Shown here: positions 28,340 to 37,033 of the stretch, one piece after another
How positions within the stretch are numbered: the stretch's first letter is position 1
Layout of the letters: each line of letters starts with the position of its first letter
Source of the DNA: Aurantimonas sp. 22II-16-19i
GTDB taxonomy: Bacteria > Pseudomonadota > Alphaproteobacteria > Rhizobiales > Rhizobiaceae
NCBI RefSeq assembly: GCF_002088275.1
Contig: NZ_AQQS01000010.1
Coordinates: forward strand, 62,001-126,000
Direction: 5' to 3'
Length of the DNA: 64,000 nt
Notes under the pieces: generated by a model
What the model was told of the DNA's origin: nothing
The model's input: only the letters and a program-made list of their open reading frames with translations
Databases searched by the model: none
Position numbers and translations under genes: made by a program

Positions 28340-29109
28340 CAGTATTGATCCCTCTTCTTTCTGATCGCTGCAAAGACGTCGACAGGGTCGGCGCCTGCCA
28401 TCCCCATGGCCGCCATCAGGCCCTCGTCGTCGGCCCTGAGGAACGGGTTCGTCTTCTTCTCCCGCTCGAGCAGGACAGGCAAGGTCGAACGGCCCTCGCG
28501 GCGCAATTCTTCCACCTCGCGCGCCCGTTCCTGCAGCGCGACGTTGTCCGGATCGACGGAAAGCGCGCATTTTGCGTTCGTCGCGGTGTATTCGTGACCG
28601 CAATAGAGCATCGTTGCGCCGGGCAACGCCCGCAGCCGCTGCAGCGATTCCCACATCATGGCGGCGTCGCCCTCGAACAGCCGCCCGCAGCCGAGCGAGA
28701 ACAGCGCGTCGGCAGCAAAGACGGCACCGGCGTCCGGCATGAAGTAGGAGACCTCGCCCAGCGTGTGGCCCGGCGTGTCGATCACCTCGACCCTGACCCC
28801 GCCGACGTCGATGGTCTGGCCGCCGGCGACCGGGCGGTCGATGCCGGGGATCTTCATCTTCTCCTTCTCCGGCCCGACGATCTCGACGTGGAAGCGGGCC
28901 TTGAGGGCCTCGTTGGCCGCGACATGGTCGCCATGGTGGTGAGTCGTCAGGATGTGGGTGAGCGTCCAGCCGGCCGTCTCGAGCTCGGCGAGAATCGCCT
29001 GTTCCTCCGGCGCGTCGATCGCGATCGTCGTGCCGCTCTCGGCCTCGTGGACCAGCACGCCGAAATTGTCGCTTCGGCAGGTGAACTGTCTGATGTCGAA
29101 GGATGCCAT
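28339..29109 (-). CDS. gloB: Hydroxyacylglutathione hydrolase (glyoxalase II)
   Basis: A metallo-beta-lactamase-fold enzyme of 256 residues. The dinuclear metal site is THHHGDH near residue 60; DTPGHTLGEVSYF, DALFSLGCGRLFEGDAAMMW and YCGHEYTATNAKCAL supply the remaining ligands and the glutathione-contact region. It hydrolyses S-D-lactoylglutathione to D-lactate and glutathione, the second step of methylglyoxal detoxification. The length is normal for the family. It is transcribed away from a methyltransferase gene, an arrangement common in Hyphomicrobiales, and is coupled to the DUF985 gene. Confidence 0.95.
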   Translation of the reverse strand: MASFDIRQFTCRSDNFGVLVHEAESGTTIAIDAPEEQAILAELETAGWTLTHILTTHHHGDHVAANEALKARFHVEIVGPEKEKMKIPGIDRPVAGGQTIDVGGVRVEVIDTPGHTLGEVSYFMPDAGAVFAADALFSLGCGRLFEGDAAMMWESLQRLRALPGATMLYCGHEYTATNAKCALSVDPDNVALQERAREVEELRREGRSTLPVLLEREKKTNPFLRADDEGLMAAMGMAGADPVDVFAAIRKKRDQY

Positions 29110-29266
29110 GATCGCCTCCGGTTAGCGTTGCGGGCGTTCGCCGGTCCCGGGCGCGAGGAGCCACCGCCGCCCCGTCGCCGGAACACCGACCTGTCCGAGC
29201 GAAAGCGACGCTCCGCGGATCAATTCGCGAAGGGAACGGTTTCGAGCGAGCCAGCCGTGGTCTTAT

Positions 29267-30079
29267 ATGGGAAACGGCCGCCGTGCTGGAACCTCGGGAG
29301 ATCACGCCCTGTCGACCAATGCCGACATCATCGACCTCTGCAATTTCTATGCCTCGCCCCTCGGCGTGGCGGCGGCAAAGTCGATCTCGCTGGCGCTGAC
29401 GCCGGTCTGGCGGCCGATCTCGGAGGAGCGGCTGCTCGGGCTCGGCTATGCGACGCCCTATCTCACGCGCTTCGGCGCCGATTGCGAACGCTCGCTCGCC
29501 TTCATGCCCGCCGCGCAAGGGGCCGAGCGCTGGCCGGCCGGGGCACCGCTGCGGACCGCCCTCGTCGGCATCGAGGACCTGCCGCTCGGCGACGCGTCGA
29601 TCGACCGCATCCTGATGGTCCATGCGCTGGAATTTGCCGAAAGCGCCGAAGCGCTGCTCGCCGAGGCGTGGCGGGTGCTGGCGCCGGGCGGCAGCCTGGT
29701 CATCGTCGTGCCGCACCGGCGCGGCGTCTGGGCGCGGTTCGAGCACACGCCCTTCGGTTCGGGCCGGCCGTGGTCGCGCGGCCAGCTGACGCGGCTCCTG
29801 CGCTCGGTAACGTTCACACCCCATGCCTGGAGCGAGGCACTGTACTTTCCGCCCTTCGAGCGCCGGTCGCTGGTCAGCCTGGCGCCGGCACTGGAGCGGC
29901 TCGGGCGCCGCTGCTGGCCGATGTTCGCGGGCGTCGTCGTCATCGAGGCCGTCAAGCAGCTCTATCGCGGCGTCCCGGTCGCCTCGGCGGCGAAGGAACG
30001 GCGGGTGGCCAAGCCCGTGCTGGTCCCGGCGGGCGCAGGTGTCGGGGCGCGGCGGGAAATCGCCACCATCCGCCCGTGA
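29267..30079 (+). CDS. Class I SAM-dependent methyltransferase
   Basis: A protein of 270 residues resembling methyltransferase-11 proteins. The core is degenerate at the glycine-rich motif, but motifs LVGIEDLPLGDASIDRILMVHALEF and EAWRVLAPGGSLVIVVPHRRG are clear. It is divergent from gloB across 157 bases that must hold both promoters. The C-terminus is basic with a Val/Pro-rich end (AKPVLVPAGAGVG). Substrate unknown. ATG 29267 is the first start; the conserved part begins near LSTNADIIDLCNFY, so a start a few codons later is possible. Confidence 0.85.
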   Translation: MGNGRRAGTSGDHALSTNADIIDLCNFYASPLGVAAAKSISLALTPVWRPISEERLLGLGYATPYLTRFGADCERSLAFMPAAQGAERWPAGAPLRTALVGIEDLPLGDASIDRILMVHALEFAESAEALLAEAWRVLAPGGSLVIVVPHRRGVWARFEHTPFGSGRPWSRGQLTRLLRSVTFTPHAWSEALYFPPFERRSLVSLAPALERLGRRCWPMFAGVVVIEAVKQLYRGVPVASAAKERRVAKPVLVPAGAGVGARREIATIRP

Positions 30080-30204
30080 CCGCGGGCCGCGGTCGCTTCG
30101 GCCCGGACGACATTCCAACCGTCATGCAGCCATAGTGCTCTCTGGACGTTTGTTCGCTGACCCACGAGACGCAAGGCATCCTGCCACGTCTACAGGAGCA
30201 GACC

Positions 30205-30639
30205 ATGTCCGAACTGACACTCCAGGATCTCTCGAAGAAGATGGCGAAGCTCGACTTCGCCATGCTCGTCACCCGGTCCCTCGACGGCGGATCGACAGCC
30301 CGCCCCATGAGCAACAACGGCGATGTGGGCTATGACGGCGAGAGCTATTTCTTCGCCTATGCGAACTCCCGCAAGATTGCCGAGATCAGGGCCGAAGACG
30401 CCGTCACGCTGACCTATACCGGCGCCCTCGGCATGCTCGGCGGCCCGCCGCTGTTCGTGGCGGCAGAGGGAAGCGCGACGCTGGTCGAGGACAAGGCGGC
30501 CTTCGTCGACCATTGGACGAAGGATCTCGACCGCTGGTTCCCCGGTGGCATCGACACGCCCGGCGCGATCATGATCAGGGTGAAGGCGAATCGCATCCGC
30601 TACTGGGACGGCGGCGACGAGGGCGAGATCTCCCTCTGA
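30205..30639 (+). CDS. Pyridoxamine-5'-phosphate-oxidase-like FMN-binding protein (general stress type)
   Basis: A protein of 144 residues with the split-barrel FMN-binding fold of general stress protein 26: LDFAMLVTRSLDGGSTARPMS, then SYFFAYANSRKIAEIRAEDAVTLTY, then the C-terminal KANRIRYWDGG. Such small proteins bind FMN or FAD and are usually induced in stress. It lacks the extra regions needed for vitamin B6 oxidation, so the PNPOx name is only structural. It stands alone, 198 bases before the formaldehyde genes. GGAGCAG precedes ATG 30205. Confidence 0.88.
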   Translation: MSELTLQDLSKKMAKLDFAMLVTRSLDGGSTARPMSNNGDVGYDGESYFFAYANSRKIAEIRAEDAVTLTYTGALGMLGGPPLFVAAEGSATLVEDKAAFVDHWTKDLDRWFPGGIDTPGAIMIRVKANRIRYWDGGDEGEISL

Positions 30640-30837
30640 TCTTCGCCCATTTCCGCTTCTGCCCGTCCCCCTCCGGAAAGTCACCTCATGGGTCGGGCGG
30701 AAGCGGCGTCCTCAGGCACCGCGGCAGATGTTTCGGCCAGCGCGAGCATGCCTCTCCTCGCCTTTCTCGCATTGCGGGATTTGCATTGCCGCGCGAAATC
30801 GCTAGCAAGCGGCCGGGGCACCTCGCAGGAGATTTGC

Positions 30838-31947
30838 ATGAAAACGCGCGCAGCCGTCGCCTTCGAGGCGAAGAAACCCCTCGAGATCGTCGAACTCGAC
30901 CTCGAGGGTCCGAAGCAGGGTGAGGTCCTCGTCGAGATCATGGCGACGGGCATCTGCCACACCGACGCCTACACGCTGGACGGGCTGGATTCGGAAGGGC
31001 TGTTTCCCTCGATCCTCGGGCACGAGGGAGCCGGGATCGTGCGCGAGGTCGGCGCGGGCGTCACCTATGTGAAGCCCGGCGACCACGTCATCCCGCTCTA
31101 CACGCCGGAATGCCGCCAGTGTAAGTCGTGCCTCTCCGGCAAGACCAACCTCTGCACCGCGATCCGCGCCACGCAAGGGAAAGGGCTCATGCCCGACGGC
31201 ACCTCGCGCTTTTCCTACAAGGGTCAGGCGATCCACCACTACATGGGCTGCTCGACCTTCTCGAACTTCACCGTGCTTCCAGAAATCGCCGTCGCGAAGA
31301 TCCGTGAGGACGCGCCCTTCAAGACCGCCTGCTACTGCGGCTGCGGCGTCACCACCGGCGTCGGCGCCGTGGTCAACACGGCGAAGGTCGAGCCGGGCGC
31401 CAACGTCGTCGTCTTCGGCCTCGGCGGCATCGGTCTCAACGTCATCCAGGGCGCGAGGCTCGTCGGCGCGGACAAGATCATCGGCGTCGACCTCAACGAC
31501 GACAAGAAGTCCTGGGGCGAGCGCTTCGGCATGACGCATTTCGTCAATCCGAAGCAGATCGAGGGCGACATCGTCGCCCATCTCGTCGAGCTGACCGGCG
31601 GCGGCGCCGACTACACCTTCGACTGCACCGGCAACACCACGGTCATGCGGCAGGCGCTGGAAGCGTGCCATCGCGGCTGGGGCGTCTCGGTCGTGATCGG
31701 CGTCGCGGAAGCCGGCAAGGAGATCTCCACCCGGCCGTTCCAGCTCGTCACCGGCCGCGTCTGGAAGGGCTCGGCCTTCGGCGGCGCGCGCGGCCGCACC
31801 GACACACCGAAGATCGTCGACTGGTACATGAACGGCAAGATCCAGATCGACCCGATGATCACCCACACGCTGAGCCTCGAGGAGATCAACAAGGGCTTCG
31901 ACCTGATGCACGAGGGCAAGTCGATCCGCTCGGTGGTGGTGTACTGA
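30838..31947 (+). CDS. flhA: S-(hydroxymethyl)glutathione dehydrogenase / class III alcohol dehydrogenase
   Basis: A zinc-dependent dehydrogenase of 369 residues. The catalytic zinc region is ATGICHTD with GHEGAG, and the structural zinc Cys cluster is [15 protein letters not shown]. The NAD-binding region is [18 protein letters not shown]. It oxidises S-hydroxymethylglutathione, formed from formaldehyde and glutathione, to S-formylglutathione; it also reduces S-nitrosoglutathione. ATG 30838 follows AGGAG. Its stop overlaps the esterase start (TGATG). The FlhSR-like pair at 2.3-4.4 kb is a plausible regulator. The symbol follows Paracoccus; adhC or frmA are alternatives. Confidence 0.96.
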   Translation: MKTRAAVAFEAKKPLEIVELDLEGPKQGEVLVEIMATGICHTDAYTLDGLDSEGLFPSILGHEGAGIVREVGAGVTYVKPGDHVIPLYTPECRQCKSCLSGKTNLCTAIRATQGKGLMPDGTSRFSYKGQAIHHYMGCSTFSNFTVLPEIAVAKIREDAPFKTACYCGCGVTTGVGAVVNTAKVEPGANVVVFGLGGIGLNVIQGARLVGADKIIGVDLNDDKKSWGERFGMTHFVNPKQIEGDIVAHLVELTGGGADYTFDCTGNTTVMRQALEACHRGWGVSVVIGVAEAGKEISTRPFQLVTGRVWKGSAFGGARGRTDTPKIVDWYMNGKIQIDPMITHTLSLEEINKGFDLMHEGKSIRSVVVY

Positions 31948-32783
31948 TGGAAACCGTCTCGACCAACACCGCCCATGGCGGCGTCCAGGGCGTCTATCGC
32001 CACGCGTCGAAGGAGACCGGCACGGAGATGACCTTCTCGGTCTTCGTGCCGCCCCATGCGGCAGGCGCGAAGCTGCCGGTGGTCTGGTATCTCTCCGGCC
32101 TCACCTGCACCCATGCCAACGTCACCGAAAAGGGCGAATTCCGCAGGGCCTGCGCCGAACTCGGCCTGATCTTCGTCGCGCCGGACACATCGCCCCGCGG
32201 CGACGGCGTTGCGGACGATGCCGAGGGCGCCTACGACTTCGGCCTCGGGGCCGGCTTCTATGTGGATGCCACCGAGGAGCCCTTCGCGGCGAACTACCGC
32301 ATGTGGTCCTACGTCACCGAGGAACTCCCCGCCCTGATCGGGCAAGAGTTTCCGGCGGACATGGCGCGCCAGTCGATCATGGGCCACTCCATGGGCGGCC
32401 ACGGCGCGCTGACGATCGGACTGACCTTCCCGGATCGCTTCAAGGCGGTCTCGGCCTTCTCGCCGATCGTCGCGCCGAGCCAGGTGCCCTGGGGCCACAA
32501 GGCCCTGCCCGGCTATCTCGGCGACGACCAGGCAGCCTGGCGCCGCCACGACGCCGTGGCGCTGATCGAGGACGGCGCCCGGGTCGACGCGCTGCTCGTC
32601 GACCAGGGCACGGCCGACAACTTCCTCGAAGGCCAGCTGAAGCCGGAGCTGCTCGACCAGGCCTGCAAGGCGGCGGGGATCGACCTCACCCTGCGCATGC
32701 AGGAGGGCTACGACCACAGCTACTATTTCATCTCGACCTTCATGGCCGATCACCTCGCCTGGCACGCCCAGCGGCTCGGCTGA
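31947..32783 (+). CDS. fghA: S-formylglutathione hydrolase
   Basis: A serine hydrolase of 278 residues of the esterase-D type. The nucleophile Ser lies in GHSMGGHGA, the Asp in LLVDQGTADNFL and the His in GYDHSYYFISTF; the N-terminal part contains LSGLTCTHANVTEKGEFRRACAELGL as in the whole family. It splits S-formylglutathione into formate and glutathione, the step after the dehydrogenase. The ATG overlaps the dehydrogenase stop by one base, so both are made together. The spontaneous first step may be helped by a Gfa enzyme, which is not in the window. Confidence 0.95.
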   Translation: METVSTNTAHGGVQGVYRHASKETGTEMTFSVFVPPHAAGAKLPVVWYLSGLTCTHANVTEKGEFRRACAELGLIFVAPDTSPRGDGVADDAEGAYDFGLGAGFYVDATEEPFAANYRMWSYVTEELPALIGQEFPADMARQSIMGHSMGGHGALTIGLTFPDRFKAVSAFSPIVAPSQVPWGHKALPGYLGDDQAAWRRHDAVALIEDGARVDALLVDQGTADNFLEGQLKPELLDQACKAAGIDLTLRMQEGYDHSYYFISTFMADHLAWHAQRLG

Positions 32784-32803
32784 CCTTGCGATGACGAAAA
32801 GCG

Positions 32804-32833
32804 GGATCGCGGCGCGGAGTTTAGCCGCGATCC
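32804..32833 (+). terminator. Hairpin after the formaldehyde genes
   Basis: A perfect 10-base-pair stem (32804-32813 with 32824-32833) and a 10-base loop, 20 bases after the fghA stop. No T-run follows, so it may end transcription inefficiently or depend on Rho. Confidence 0.55.
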
Positions 32834-32927
32834 TGCAGGAAGTGAGCGGGCGGCCTCGCGCGCGGCGAAGGCGAGGATGCCGGCGCCGGCGCCTGGCGGC
32901 TGGCTCCCTGCCCGTCCGTAGCGACCT

Positions 32928-33125
32928 TCCAGGACAAGCACCCGCGCTACGGCCGTCGTCCGCATGGCGCTCGGCAACGCCACCATCCCGCAGATCGTGT
33001 CCGTCACCGGCCACACGGTGGCCAGCGCCCATACCATTCTCGAGCACTCTCTGGCGCAGCGTCCGGACATGGCCGACTCAGCCATCGGCGCGATGATCGC
33101 TTGGGAGGCAAAGGCCGAACAGTGA
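32928..33125 (+). pseudogene. Degraded 3' end of a tyrosine-recombinase (phage integrase) gene
   Basis: From 32964 one frame reads MALGNATIPQIVSVTGHT and continues through TILEH-SLAQRPDMADSAIG to TGA 33123-33125. This matches the C-terminal end of site-specific tyrosine recombinases (TxPQIxxVTGH with a HYL-type ending), here with Ser in the place of the catalytic-region Tyr. Upstream, the piece resembling FxD..RxTAVVRMAL is split between frames near 32930-32955, and nothing before it is recognisable. Hence a truncated, frameshifted remnant. It points toward the adjacent tRNA-Arg, the usual position for an integrase at its attachment site. Confidence 0.75.
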
Positions 33126-33135
33126 GAACGCCCGT

Positions 33136-33189
33136 GAACGCCTGAGACTTGTGAGACCTCTTACGAAGTCTCACAAGTCTCAGGCGTTC
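33136..33189. repeat. Long perfect inverted repeat (22-base-pair stem)
   Basis: Arms 33136-33157 and 33168-33189 are perfectly complementary over 22 bases with a 10-base spacer. The arms start GAACGCCTGAGAC and have moderate GC, unlike most window terminators. It begins 10 bases after the integrase remnant stop. It has no T-run. It may be an end or regulatory site of the lost element, a small-RNA-like hairpin, or a strong bidirectional terminator. Confidence 0.9.
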
Positions 33190-33191
33190 CA

Positions 33192-33211
33192 CTGACGTTC
33201 TACAACGTCAG
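33192..33211 (-). terminator. Hairpin downstream of tRNA-Arg
   Basis: A perfect 8-base-pair stem (CTGACGTT/AACGTCAG) with a 4-base loop, 20 bases beyond the 3' end of tRNA-Arg on the minus strand. It could end or process the tRNA transcript. No T-run is present; the larger palindrome follows after two bases. Confidence 0.5.
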
Positions 33212-33231
33212 CTGTACCATATTGATTTTGA

Positions 33232-33308
33232 TGGTGATCCCGACTGGATTCGAACCAGTGACCCTCAGATTAGGAATCTGATGCTCTATCCTGCTGAGCT
33301 ACGGGACC
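33232..33308 (-). tRNA. trnR: tRNA-Arg (anticodon CCT)
   Basis: On the minus strand a 77-base cloverleaf: acceptor GGTCCCG pairs with CGGGATC (one G-U), anticodon stem TCAGA/TCTGA with loop TTCCTAA, T-arm GGTTCGAATCC, and encoded ACCA end. Anticodon CCT reads AGG. tRNA-Arg genes are frequent integration sites, and an integrase remnant lies on its 3' side. Confidence 0.97.
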
Positions 33309-33554
33309 ACACGGCCGCGGACCATAGTGAAACCGGGGCCGCAGGCCAAGGCCTCGCCTGGATCATTCGCAAATTTTCGCGCGAGCGAGCCGGTCGCCGG
33401 GTCGGGCGGAGAGCGGATGAACCCGGCGCGCCGGGTCGACCGGCCCTCCCCCGGATGCCCGCTGCCGACACGCCGGAGAAAGCGCGGCTCGTTTCCCGCA
33501 TCCTCGCGCGGCACGGTACCCCGCGCGGCCGATCGGAGATCGGGAGACCGAAGC

Positions 33555-34196
33555 TCACCGGACGGTCGGATCGGCCTGGGCGAGCAGGATCGCATCGCCT
33601 TGCCTCACGCTGACGCGGATCGGGCCGGCGGCCTCGTTGGACTGGGTGAGGATCGAGGTGAAAGGCAGGTCGACGTCGGCGAGCGGCCATTTGGCGCCCT
33701 CGATGGTCAGGCCCGTCACGGCCGAGAACTTCAGCACCGAGAACTGCGTTCCCGGCTCGAGTTCGAAATGCCGGGGCTCGGCCGACAGCGGGAAGGCCGA
33801 TTCGGCGCCATCGCAAAGGGCGATGTCGAGGCCGGCGCGATAATAGCGCAGCGCCAGGATGAAATGGGCGAAGGCATGGTCGCTGCGCGGACCGCCCAGC
33901 GCCCCGACGAGGGTGAGCCGCGTCGCGCCGAGCGCAATCGCCGCCTCGATCGCCAGTTCGCCGTCGGTCTTGTCCTTGTCGCGCTCGAAGGTCTCGCGCC
34001 TGACGCCGGCCAAGGCGATCGGCGGCTCGCCGGGAGCGGAATCGAAGTCGCCGACCCAGAGTTCGGGCGCCAGCCCGAGTGTCGCCGCATGGCGGATCCC
34101 GTCATCGGCGGCGATCACCCGCGCGGCCGCGACCAGGGCCCGGAGCTCGGCCGTCGGCGCCATGCGGCCGGCAAGCAGGATGGCGAAATGCGACAT
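33555..34196 (-). CDS. Thiamine pyrophosphokinase
   Basis: An enzyme of 213 residues that transfers pyrophosphate from ATP to thiamine. The catalytic Asp cluster is visible in VIAADDGIRHAATLGLAPELWVGDFDSAP near residues 27-55, and RETFERDKDKTDGELAIEAA carries the second conserved acidic patch. GALGGPRSDHAFAH is the third family motif. The C-terminal beta domain is standard. It is divergent from asd across 366 bases. No THI-box riboswitch is visible upstream, so thiamine control is not evident here. Confidence 0.92.
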   Translation of the reverse strand: MSHFAILLAGRMAPTAELRALVAAARVIAADDGIRHAATLGLAPELWVGDFDSAPGEPPIALAGVRRETFERDKDKTDGELAIEAAIALGATRLTLVGALGGPRSDHAFAHFILALRYYRAGLDIALCDGAESAFPLSAEPRHFELEPGTQFSVLKFSAVTGLTIEGAKWPLADVDLPFTSILTQSNEAAGPIRVSVRQGDAILLAQADPTVR

Positions 34197-34397
34197 TGAC
34201 TGTTATTCCCTTCAGCACGATCCCAGCCGGTACACATCGGCAACGGGTCGATCGTCATGCGGTTCAATGGCTCGATACGCCAGGAAGCGGGTATCGCGAA
34301 ACCCGCTCGTGCCGACACCGCCGCGATGGCCGCCCGCCTCACGAGCTTGCGCGCGGGCTCGAGGTTGCGGTCGGCCGCCGACCCTCAATTCCCGTGA

Positions 34398-34426
34398 TTG
34401 ACAAGATTTGTCTTCCCGCGCATATC
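34398..34426 (+). promoter_or_regulatory. Probable sigma-70-type promoter for asd
   Basis: TTGACA at 34398-34403, a 17-base spacer and CATATC at 34421-34426 form a good -35/-10 pair, about 130 bases before the asd start codon. Part of the 366-base gap between the thiamine pyrophosphokinase and asd genes; I see nothing else recognisable in that gap. Confidence 0.45.
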
Positions 34427-34562
34427 ACCTGCCATGACCGTACGCTCCCAGACCTCGAAAACGTCGATTAGCTGACGCCCCGCCCCGCTTGTCTCCCCCG
34501 GGGCGGAGGACGAGCGTGCTCGATCGTTTGGCAAGGGGAGAGCGAGAGAAGGTCGAATTCCC

Positions 34563-35594
34563 ATGGGCTACAAGGTTGCCGTCGTCGGCGCCACCGGCAA
34601 TGTCGGGCGCGAGATGCTGTCGATCCTTTCCGAGCGCGGCTTTCCGGCCGACGAAGTGGTGGCGCTCGCCTCGCGCCGCAGCCAGGGCACCGAGGTGTCC
34701 TTCGGCGACAAGACGCTGAAGGTGAAGCCCCTCGACCAGTTCGATTTCGCCGGCACCGACATCTGCCTGATGTCGGCCGGCGGCGAGATTTCCAAGCAGT
34801 GGTCGCCGAGGATCGCAGCGCAGGGCTGCGTCGTCATCGATAATTCCTCCGCCTTCCGCTACGATCCGGACGTGCCGCTGATCGTGCCGGAGGTGAATGC
34901 CGACGCCGTCGTGGGCTTCTCCAGGAAGAACATCATCGCCAATCCGAACTGCTCGACCGCCCAGCTGGTCGTCGCGCTGAAGCCGCTGCATGATCATGCC
35001 AAGATCAAGCGTGTCGTGGTCTCGACCTACCAGTCGGTCTCCGGCGCCGGCAAGGAAGGCATGGACGAGCTGTTCAAGCAGTCGCGCGCGGTCTTCGTCG
35101 CCGACCCGGTCGAGCGCAAGAAGTTCACCAAGCGCATCGCCTTCAACGTCATCCCCCATATCGACGTCTTCATGGAGGACGGTTCGACGAAGGAGGAGTG
35201 GAAGGTGATGGTCGAGACCAAGAAGATGCTCGACCCGAAGATCAAGGTCACCTGCACCGCCGTGCGCGTTCCGGTCTTCATCGGCCATTCGGAAGCGGTC
35301 AACATCGAGTTCGAGAACCCGATCACCGCCGACGAGGCCCGCGCGATCCTGCGCGAGGCGCCGGGCTGCCTCGTCGTCGACAAGCACGAGGACGGCGGCT
35401 ACATCACGCCCTACGAGTCCGCCGGCGAGGACGCGACCTACATCTCGCGCATCCGCGAGGACCAGACGCTGGAGAACGGCCTCAACATCTGGGTCGTTTC
35501 GGACAACCTGCGCAAGGGCGCGGCGCTCAACACCGTCCAGATCGCCGAGCTCCTCGTCAATCGCGGTCTGCTGAAGCAGAAGCGGGCGGCCTGA
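34563..35594 (+). CDS. asd: Aspartate-semialdehyde dehydrogenase
   Basis: An enzyme of 343 residues that reduces aspartyl phosphate to aspartate semialdehyde with NADPH, the branch point to lysine, diaminopimelate, threonine and methionine. The NADP-binding start is VAVVGATGNVGREML. The catalytic Cys lies in NPNCSTAQL, and the VSTYQSVSGAGKEGMDEL and VRVPVFIGHSEAVNIEF segments are diagnostic. Length and start are standard. Monocistronic, with a probable promoter about 130 bases upstream and a hairpin after the stop. Confidence 0.97.
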   Translation: MGYKVAVVGATGNVGREMLSILSERGFPADEVVALASRRSQGTEVSFGDKTLKVKPLDQFDFAGTDICLMSAGGEISKQWSPRIAAQGCVVIDNSSAFRYDPDVPLIVPEVNADAVVGFSRKNIIANPNCSTAQLVVALKPLHDHAKIKRVVVSTYQSVSGAGKEGMDELFKQSRAVFVADPVERKKFTKRIAFNVIPHIDVFMEDGSTKEEWKVMVETKKMLDPKIKVTCTAVRVPVFIGHSEAVNIEFENPITADEARAILREAPGCLVVDKHEDGGYITPYESAGEDATYISRIREDQTLENGLNIWVVSDNLRKGAALNTVQIAELLVNRGLLKQKRAA

Positions 35595-35675
35595 CGGGCC
35601 GGCGGCACCACCGCAAAGCGCCTGACGGCAATTCTGGCGGTGGTGGACCGCTTGCGCCCGATCCCATAGAAGACC

Positions 35676-35706
35676 CGGGACCGCCAGGCACGCGCCGGCG
35701 GTCCCG
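35676..35706 (+). terminator. Probable terminator after asd
   Basis: A perfect 10-base-pair stem CGGGACCGCC/GGCGGTCCCG (35676-35685 with 35697-35706) and an 11-base loop, about 80 bases after the asd stop. No T-run follows. Confidence 0.55.
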
Positions 35707-35752
35707 TGCCTGCGGGGTCCCGCGGCCAGCCTTGCGCCCCTCGGAGACAGCC

Positions 35753-36970
35753 TTGTCAGCCCCGGCCGATCGATCTCGCCTCCGCGCGCTGCTCAGCCTC
35801 GCCTTCGCCAGGACGGCTTCCCTGGATGCTCGCGTCGACCGGCTCGCGGCGGCCCGTCTCGGCCCTCTGCCCCTGCCGCTGGTCTTCGTGGCGCTGGTCC
35901 TTCTCGCAAACCTCGCCCTCAACCTCGTCTCGGACATCGCTCCCGGCTACGACGACCGCGAACAACTCGCCGACATGGCGGCCTGGGCCTGGGGCTATCG
36001 CGGCGTCCAGCCGCCGCTGCACACCTGGCTGATCAAGCTCGTCGATCTCGCGGTCGGCAGCGACATCGCGGCGATCTACGTCACCCGCTCCGCCGTCCTG
36101 TGTGTCATCGCAGTCCTCCTCTACCGCATCGGGCGCGAGCTGCAGCTCTCGCGCCAGGGGGCGGGCGCCGCGGCGCTGGGCCTGTTCCTGATGCCGACGG
36201 TCGGATGGGAGGCGCAGCGCAGCTTCAGCCATTCGCTCAGCGGGATGCTGTTCACCGCGCTCTTTCAGCTGGCGGTTCTGATGCTGCTTCGCCGCAGGAG
36301 CACCGGCACCTATGCCCTGACCGGCGCGAGTGCCGCGCTCGCCCTCCTCGGCAAGTACAACAGCCTCATCGGGCTCGCAGGGGCAGCCTGCGCGATCGTT
36401 CTGTTGCCCGAGGTCCGCAAGCGCCTGCGGGCCGGCGGGATGCTCGTCGCAGCCGCCGTCGGCGCGGCGATCCTCGCGGCGCCGCTGACCTGGCTCGCCG
36501 CCGGAAGGCTCGAGACCCTGGACGACAGCGCCGGCAAGTTCGGCTTCCACGGCTCCGGCTCGTTCCTTCTCGACCGGCTGGAAGGGGCCGGCGAGTTCGC
36601 CCTCAACACCCTCTCCTATTGCGGCCCGCTGATCGTCCTGGCGCTCATCGCCGGTCTGGTCGCCTGCATCGATGGACGGATCGTGCGCGGCAGCCTCGCA
36701 CGCCTCGGCGTCGGGACGCGCTATCTGCTGACGGCGATCGCCGCGTCGTTCCTCCTGGCCTTCGCGCTGATTCTGGTCAGCGGAACGACCGAGGTGAAGG
36801 GCTATTGGCTGCACCCGATCCTGATCACGCTTCCGGCGGCCGCGGCCGCCATTCTCGAAGCCGTGGACGCGACCGGCTGGGCCAACCGCTTCCTGATCTT
36901 CTGCGCGATTATTCTGGCCCTGGCGAGCGTCGTCGCCTTCGTGCTCAGGGCCTATGGGATCGGCATGTGA
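35753..36970 (+). CDS. GT39/ArnT-type membrane glycosyltransferase
   Basis: A polytopic membrane protein of 405 residues with about ten helices. The first periplasmic loop contains PGYDDREQLADMAAWAWGYRGVQPPLHTW, with an acidic DD pair and the QPPL segment of dolichyl-phosphate-mannose/ArnT-like (PMT_2) transferases that use polyprenyl-phosphate sugars. Start is TTG 35753 with GGAG 6 bases upstream; no ATG gives a better N-terminus. It is shorter than ArnT and lacks its periplasmic C-terminal domain, so a lipid or cell-wall sugar modification is likely but the acceptor is unknown. Confidence 0.85.
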   Translation: MSAPADRSRLRALLSLAFARTASLDARVDRLAAARLGPLPLPLVFVALVLLANLALNLVSDIAPGYDDREQLADMAAWAWGYRGVQPPLHTWLIKLVDLAVGSDIAAIYVTRSAVLCVIAVLLYRIGRELQLSRQGAGAAALGLFLMPTVGWEAQRSFSHSLSGMLFTALFQLAVLMLLRRRSTGTYALTGASAALALLGKYNSLIGLAGAACAIVLLPEVRKRLRAGGMLVAAAVGAAILAAPLTWLAAGRLETLDDSAGKFGFHGSGSFLLDRLEGAGEFALNTLSYCGPLIVLALIAGLVACIDGRIVRGSLARLGVGTRYLLTAIAASFLLAFALILVSGTTEVKGYWLHPILITLPAAAAAILEAVDATGWANRFLIFCAIILALASVVAFVLRAYGIGM

Positions 36971-36977
36971 GCACGAA

Positions 36978-37006
36978 GGCTCGGCGGCGCGTCGCCGCCG
37001 CGAGCC
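36978..37006. terminator. Bidirectional hairpin between convergent genes
   Basis: A GC-rich stem of 12 pairs with one bulged base lies between the convergent glycosyltransferase and phytase-like genes, 7 bases after one stop and 28 bases from the other. It lacks T-runs but is well placed to serve both. Confidence 0.5.
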
Positions 37007-37033
37007 TCTCGCGTCCTTCGGCGCCCGGCCGGG

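Noticed and set aside
28345-30135. A 596-codon plus-strand frame over gloB and the methyltransferase
   Set aside because: It overlaps recognised genes on either strand and has antisense composition.
33136-33211. A CRISPR array or attC-like site at the paired hairpins
   Set aside because: There is only one palindrome of each type, no repeated spacing and no cas or integron integrase gene nearby.
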